53,141 nucleotides of DNA, from positions 1 through 53,141 of the forward strand of contig JAFQRF010000040.1 of the NCBI GenBank assembly GCA_017410195.1, given 5' to 3'. Shown here in pieces: positions 50,356 to 53,141 of this stretch. A program made the position numbers and the translations under genes. Under the pieces are notes generated by a model. It saw only the letters and a list, made by a program, of their open reading frames with translations. It was not told the origin of the DNA and made no database searches. The DNA is from Clostridia bacterium. Its GTDB lineage: Bacteria > Bacillota > Clostridia > Oscillospirales > Acutalibacteraceae. How positions within the stretch are numbered: the first letter of the stretch is position 1; each line of letters starts with the position of its first letter.

Positions 50356-50524
50356 TACAGATTTGAGATTATTTTCGCTTTCGCAGAGGGGAAAGTGTAT
50401 CTTTTATACACGGCTCAAGGAAAAGGGAAAAACTCAATTACAGATTTGAGATTATTTTCGCTTTCGCAGTGAGGGAAGTGTATCTTTTATACACGACCGA
50501 ACGAGAAAGTGAAAAGAACTCAAA
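50356..50524. repeat. 83-bp tandem duplication
   Basis: Two head-to-tail copies begin at 50356 and 50439. The first 32 nt are identical (TTACAGATTTGAGATTATTT and following), and the hairpin GTGTAT-CTTTT-ATACAC is conserved in both; the rest has drifted. It fills the gap between tktC and the SCP2-like gene. Confidence 0.85.
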
Positions 50525-51535
50525 TTATGCTTCGTCGTCCCAGTCGTCATCGAGTTCAAAGTCTTTACCCATAACTTCACGAACAGCGGCAATGATACCG
50601 TTCTGGTCGATGCCGAGAGTCGACATAATGTCTTCGTGGAGACCGATGGGAGCGAACTTGTCGGGGATACCGAGCTGCTTGAATGCACAACCCTTACCTG
50701 CTTCAACGATAACTTCAGCAACAGCTGAGCCGAGACCGCCGAGGATGTTGTGGTCTTCTGCGGTGATGATGCGGCGGGTATCCATAACAGCCTTGATGAT
50801 TGCTTCTTTATCGATAGGCTTGATGGTGTGCATATTGAGAACTCTTACCTTAAGACCGTCGTTGACCTCAAGGAACTTTGCTGCCTGGTATGCCTGGAAT
50901 ACGCATGAACCGCAAGCGATGATTGTGATATCCGAGCCTTCGTTGATTGTTACAGCCTTACCGACTTCGAAGCCGTAGTCGCTTGTTTCGTAAAGAACGC
51001 GGTCAAAGCCTCTGTTGATACGGATGTAGTAGGGTCCGAAATTGTCGTATGCAGCGTGAACCGCATTGTATGTTTCAAGACCGTCAGCAGGGCAGATAAC
51101 GGTGAGGTTGGGGATTGAACGAGCAACTGCCATATCGCAGATAGCGTGGTGAGTTGAACCCGCCTGACCGAAGGATGTGCCTGCGTGGGTAGCGATGATT
51201 TTTGCGTTAACGTTCTGATAGCAGATGTCGGTGTGAAGCTGGTCAGCACTTCTGAGAGAAGCGAAAACCGAGAAGGTTGAAAGGAAAGGAACAAGTCCTG
51301 CTCTTGCCATACCTGCAGCCATACCGAACATATTCTGCTCAGCAATACCTACGTTGAAATATCTGTCGGGGAATTTTTCACCGAACATACCGATTTTTGT
51401 TGATTTGCCAAGGTCAGCTGTGAGAGCAACAACCTCAGGATGCTTTTCGCCGAGCTCACAGAGAGCCTTACCGTAAATTTCAGCCGTTGAGAAAGCGGTT
51501 GATTCGGTAGCGGTATAAGTCAGTCCTCCTGCCAT
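50525..51535 (-). CDS. Transketolase, C-terminal subunit (336 aa)
   Basis: Pyrimidine-binding plus C-terminal half of a split transketolase: TADLGKSTKIG, NVGIAEQNMFGMAAGMA (with the conserved Glu that activates TPP), THAGTSFGQAGSTHHA and the C-terminal domain from about 200. It acts as a heteromer with the N-terminal subunit encoded 2 bp upstream. GGAGGG within the end of that gene is its ribosome binding site. Transfers C2 keto units in the pentose phosphate pathway, or serves a specialised sugar route in this operon. Confidence 0.95.
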   Translation of the reverse strand: MAGGLTYTATESTAFSTAEIYGKALCELGEKHPEVVALTADLGKSTKIGMFGEKFPDRYFNVGIAEQNMFGMAAGMARAGLVPFLSTFSVFASLRSADQLHTDICYQNVNAKIIATHAGTSFGQAGSTHHAICDMAVARSIPNLTVICPADGLETYNAVHAAYDNFGPYYIRINRGFDRVLYETSDYGFEVGKAVTINEGSDITIIACGSCVFQAYQAAKFLEVNDGLKVRVLNMHTIKPIDKEAIIKAVMDTRRIITAEDHNILGGLGSAVAEVIVEAGKGCAFKQLGIPDKFAPIGLHEDIMSTLGIDQNGIIAAVREVMGKDFELDDDWDDEA

Positions 51536-51537
51536 AA

Positions 51538-52407
51538 TCAGATGCCCTCCTTTTCTGCACGTGCAACGCGTGCTGCATAGTACTTTTCAAGGCTTGCCTT
51601 TGCAAGCTCATATTTTTCTTCGTTAAGTGCGCCGTAATGCCACTTGTAGTCGCCTTCCATATAATCAACGCCTGCACCCTTGATTGTGTCAGCGATAATC
51701 ATAACGGGTTTCTCTTTGATTGCAAGAGCTGCATCGATAGCCTCTGAAAGAGCGTTCATGTTGTGACCGTCAACCTCGATAACCTCGAAGCCGAATGAAC
51801 GCCACTTGTCTGCAAGAGGTTCAAGCTTCATAACTTCTTCTGTGGGGCCGTCGATCATGCACTTGTTTCTGTCAACAAAAGCGATGAGGTTGTCTGCCTT
51901 GAAGTGAGCAGCAGCCATACCTGCTTCCCAGTTTGAGCCTTCGTCGCATTCGCCGTCGCCGAGGATACAGTATGTCATATAATCCTTGCCGAGTACCTTT
52001 GCTGCAAGAGCGGTACCGAGAGCGATTGAAAGACCGTGGCCGAGTGAGCCTGTTGAAGCGTCGATACCCTTAACCTTGTTTGAGTCAAGGTGGATACCCA
52101 TTGTTGAGTTGCTCAGGTTGAATGTCTTGAGCTTTTCTTTGTCGTCAAAGCCGATGTGGCAGACAAGGCTTGCAAGAGCAACGCCTGCGTGACCCTTACT
52201 GAGAATGAAACGGTCTCTGTCTTCCCACTGGGGATTTGCAACGTCGTACTTCATGTACTTGTAATAAAGAATGGTGAGCATATCCATAACGCTCATGCCG
52301 CCGCCGATGTGAGCGCTTCCTGCCCAATAGGTGGTGTCAAGGCAAAGCTTACGAAGCTCATTTGCCTGATTTTCAAGCTCGAGCCATTCTTGCTTGGTTA
52401 ATGCCAT
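51538..52407 (-). CDS. Transketolase, N-terminal subunit (289 aa)
   Basis: TPP-binding half of a split transketolase: DTTYWAGSAHIGGGMSVMD, ILSKGHAGVAL, GSLGHGLSIALG and the TPP/Mg motif GDGECDEGSNWEA...FVDRNK. Length and order match split transketolases of Clostridia and archaea. AAGGAGG precedes the ATG. Between it and the upstream aminotransferase lies a REP-like element. Split transketolases in clusters with aminotransferases are often specialised enzymes rather than the housekeeping one, but this is inference. Confidence 0.96.
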   Translation of the reverse strand: MALTKQEWLELENQANELRKLCLDTTYWAGSAHIGGGMSVMDMLTILYYKYMKYDVANPQWEDRDRFILSKGHAGVALASLVCHIGFDDKEKLKTFNLSNSTMGIHLDSNKVKGIDASTGSLGHGLSIALGTALAAKVLGKDYMTYCILGDGECDEGSNWEAGMAAAHFKADNLIAFVDRNKCMIDGPTEEVMKLEPLADKWRSFGFEVIEVDGHNMNALSEAIDAALAIKEKPVMIIADTIKGAGVDYMEGDYKWHYGALNEEKYELAKASLEKYYAARVARAEKEGI

Positions 52408-52440
52408 GGTGAATTCCTCCTTAATGATTGTAAATTTAAT

Positions 52441-52466
52441 GACGGGATGAGGGCATCCCGCCCTAC
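52441..52466 (-). repeat. REP-like element, stem type A with one mismatch
   Basis: Read leftward: GTAG, GGCGGGATG, CCCT loop, CATCCCGTC. It lies between the aminotransferase stop and the tktN ribosome binding site. Confidence 0.85.
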
Positions 52467-52482
52467 AATTTCAAAATTTTTA

Positions 52483-53141
52483 TCAGCCGAGTTCGGGGTG
52501 ATTCTTGCGTACAGCCTTGAATGCATCTTCAGCAACTTCGATTGTGTGCTTGATGTCTTCGTCGGAAAGTGATGCGTTGATGAAGTGGTTGTGGTGGTTG
52601 GTCATGTAAACGCCTCTCTTGACAACCTCTGCAATCCATTCCTGATGAAGCATGAGTGAATCGTCATCCTTGAGCATCAGATAGAAGAGTGCGGGTTCGC
52701 CCGAAACGTTGAGGTTGAAGCCGTTGTTGGCAGCTGCAGCCTTAAGACCGTCGCAGAGCATTGTACCCTTTTCGAGGCAGAATTTGGGAAGGTCGATTTC
52801 CTTCATCTTGTTGATACAAGCGATAGCTGCCGCAAAAGGAACGGCGCTCATCCAATAGCTGCCTGTATATGAAAGACCGCTGATTGAGCTCTTGAGCCAA
52901 TCCTTACCGCAAAGAGCCGAAACATTCCAGCCGTTTGCGAGTGCTTTACAGAAGCAGATAAGGTCAGCTTCGAAGCCGTAGTGATGGTCAGAGCCTGCAA
53001 GGTCAAGTCTGAAGCCGCAGCGAACGTCGTCCACGATAAGAACGATGCCCTTGTCGGTGCAGAGCTTGCGAACCTTCTGCCAGTAGCCTTCGGCAGGAAG
53101 AACGTTATCAACAAAGTTGCCGTGCATATAGGGAGTTGAGA
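52483..53141 (-). CDS. Class III aminotransferase (GSA-aminomutase-like), 5' end cut by window edge
   Basis: C-terminal 219 residues of a PLP enzyme; the frame stays open to the last base (STPYMHGNF), so the Met at 53127 is internal. VLIVDDVRCGFR supplies the Asp that contacts the PLP ring, and LICFCKALANGWNVSALCG contains the PLP Lys. It resembles glutamate-1-semialdehyde aminomutase and sugar or amino-acid aminotransferases of fold type I. It leads into a split transketolase, so a keto- or amino-sugar pathway is plausible. Substrate unknown. Confidence 0.9.
   Translation of the reverse strand, partial: STPYMHGNFVDNVLPAEGYWQKVRKLCTDKGIVLIVDDVRCGFRLDLAGSDHHYGFEADLICFCKALANGWNVSALCGKDWLKSSISGLSYTGSYWMSAVPFAAAIACINKMKEIDLPKFCLEKGTMLCDGLKAAAANNGFNLNVSGEPALFYLMLKDDDSLMLHQEWIAEVVKRGVYMTNHHNHFINASLSDEDIKHTIEVAEDAFKAVRKNHPELG

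Noticed and set aside
1-53141. tRNA, rRNA, riboswitch or phage genes
   Set aside because: I looked for cloverleaf and conserved riboswitch cores in the gaps and saw none; a covariance-model scan would be needed to exclude them.

Overview
The window looks like chromosomal DNA of an uncultured gut-type Clostridia, probably Oscillospiraceae/Ruminococcaceae-like; this is inferred, since no rRNA is present. Support: strong GGAGG/GAGGTGAT ribosome binding sites, many sigma-A promoters (TTGACA, 17 bp, TATAAT), a Gram-positive lipoprotein signal, Thr/Pro-rich cell-surface proteins, a split transketolase and many stem-loop terminators. Coding density is high. I saw no tRNA, rRNA, CRISPR array or prophage.

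Layout. 1-2271: serine biosynthesis (serC, cut by the left edge, then serA). 2272-5675: a small inverted-repeat element, an HD hydrolase and a Thr-rich secreted beta-propeller protein. 5787-8437: an isomerase-like TIM barrel and Gfo/Idh/MocA oxidoreductase operon, then a redox-Cys protein. 8645-13212: a secreted FnIII-like protein, a DMT transporter and the cysK-rlmD pair. 13421-18005: a second sugar operon (two oxidoreductases, two TIM-barrel isomerase-like proteins) with a REP-associated tyrosine transposase (RAYT) between its genes. 18116-22262: uxaC, glpK and a malic enzyme. 22447-26061: a very large secreted repeat protein. 26230-32130: an MFS transporter, an AlkP-like phosphodiesterase, a GH31 glycosidase and a DUF2804 protein. 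32271-34327: two base-excision repair glycosylases flanking a small membrane protein and a cluster of DnaA-box-like 9-mers. 34506-40536: a propeller lipoprotein and a MacB/FtsX-type ABC transporter with a divergent TetR regulator. 40591-46672: a secreted subtilase, a GLUG-like repeat protein and a three-gene operon containing a Nudix hydrolase. 46830-49405: phosphoglucomutase, a small membrane protein and an XRE regulator divergent from a frameshifted zinc-ribbon gene. 49532-53141: an operon read leftward with a class III aminotransferase (cut by the right edge), transketolase halves and an SCP2-like protein.

How it works together. The metabolic core fits uptake and dismantling of plant or host glycans: GH31, MFS, three Gfo/Idh oxidoreductases paired with three TIM-barrel proteins, uxaC, glpK, phosphoglucomutase and transketolase. 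This is interleaved with surface proteins that share modules.

The most unusual signal is a family of 26-nt REP-like elements with one fixed architecture: GTAG, a 9-bp stem, a 4-nt loop, then the other stem arm. There are five copies. Three are intergenic and share one stem type. Two identical, inverted copies with a second stem type lie in frame inside the coding sequence of the RAYT gene. Other notable structures are a tandem array of mini-hairpins separated by ATATCGC, a pair of MITE-like elements sitting at equivalent places in the two sugar operons, and a divergent promoter pair whose -35 boxes coincide on a palindrome.
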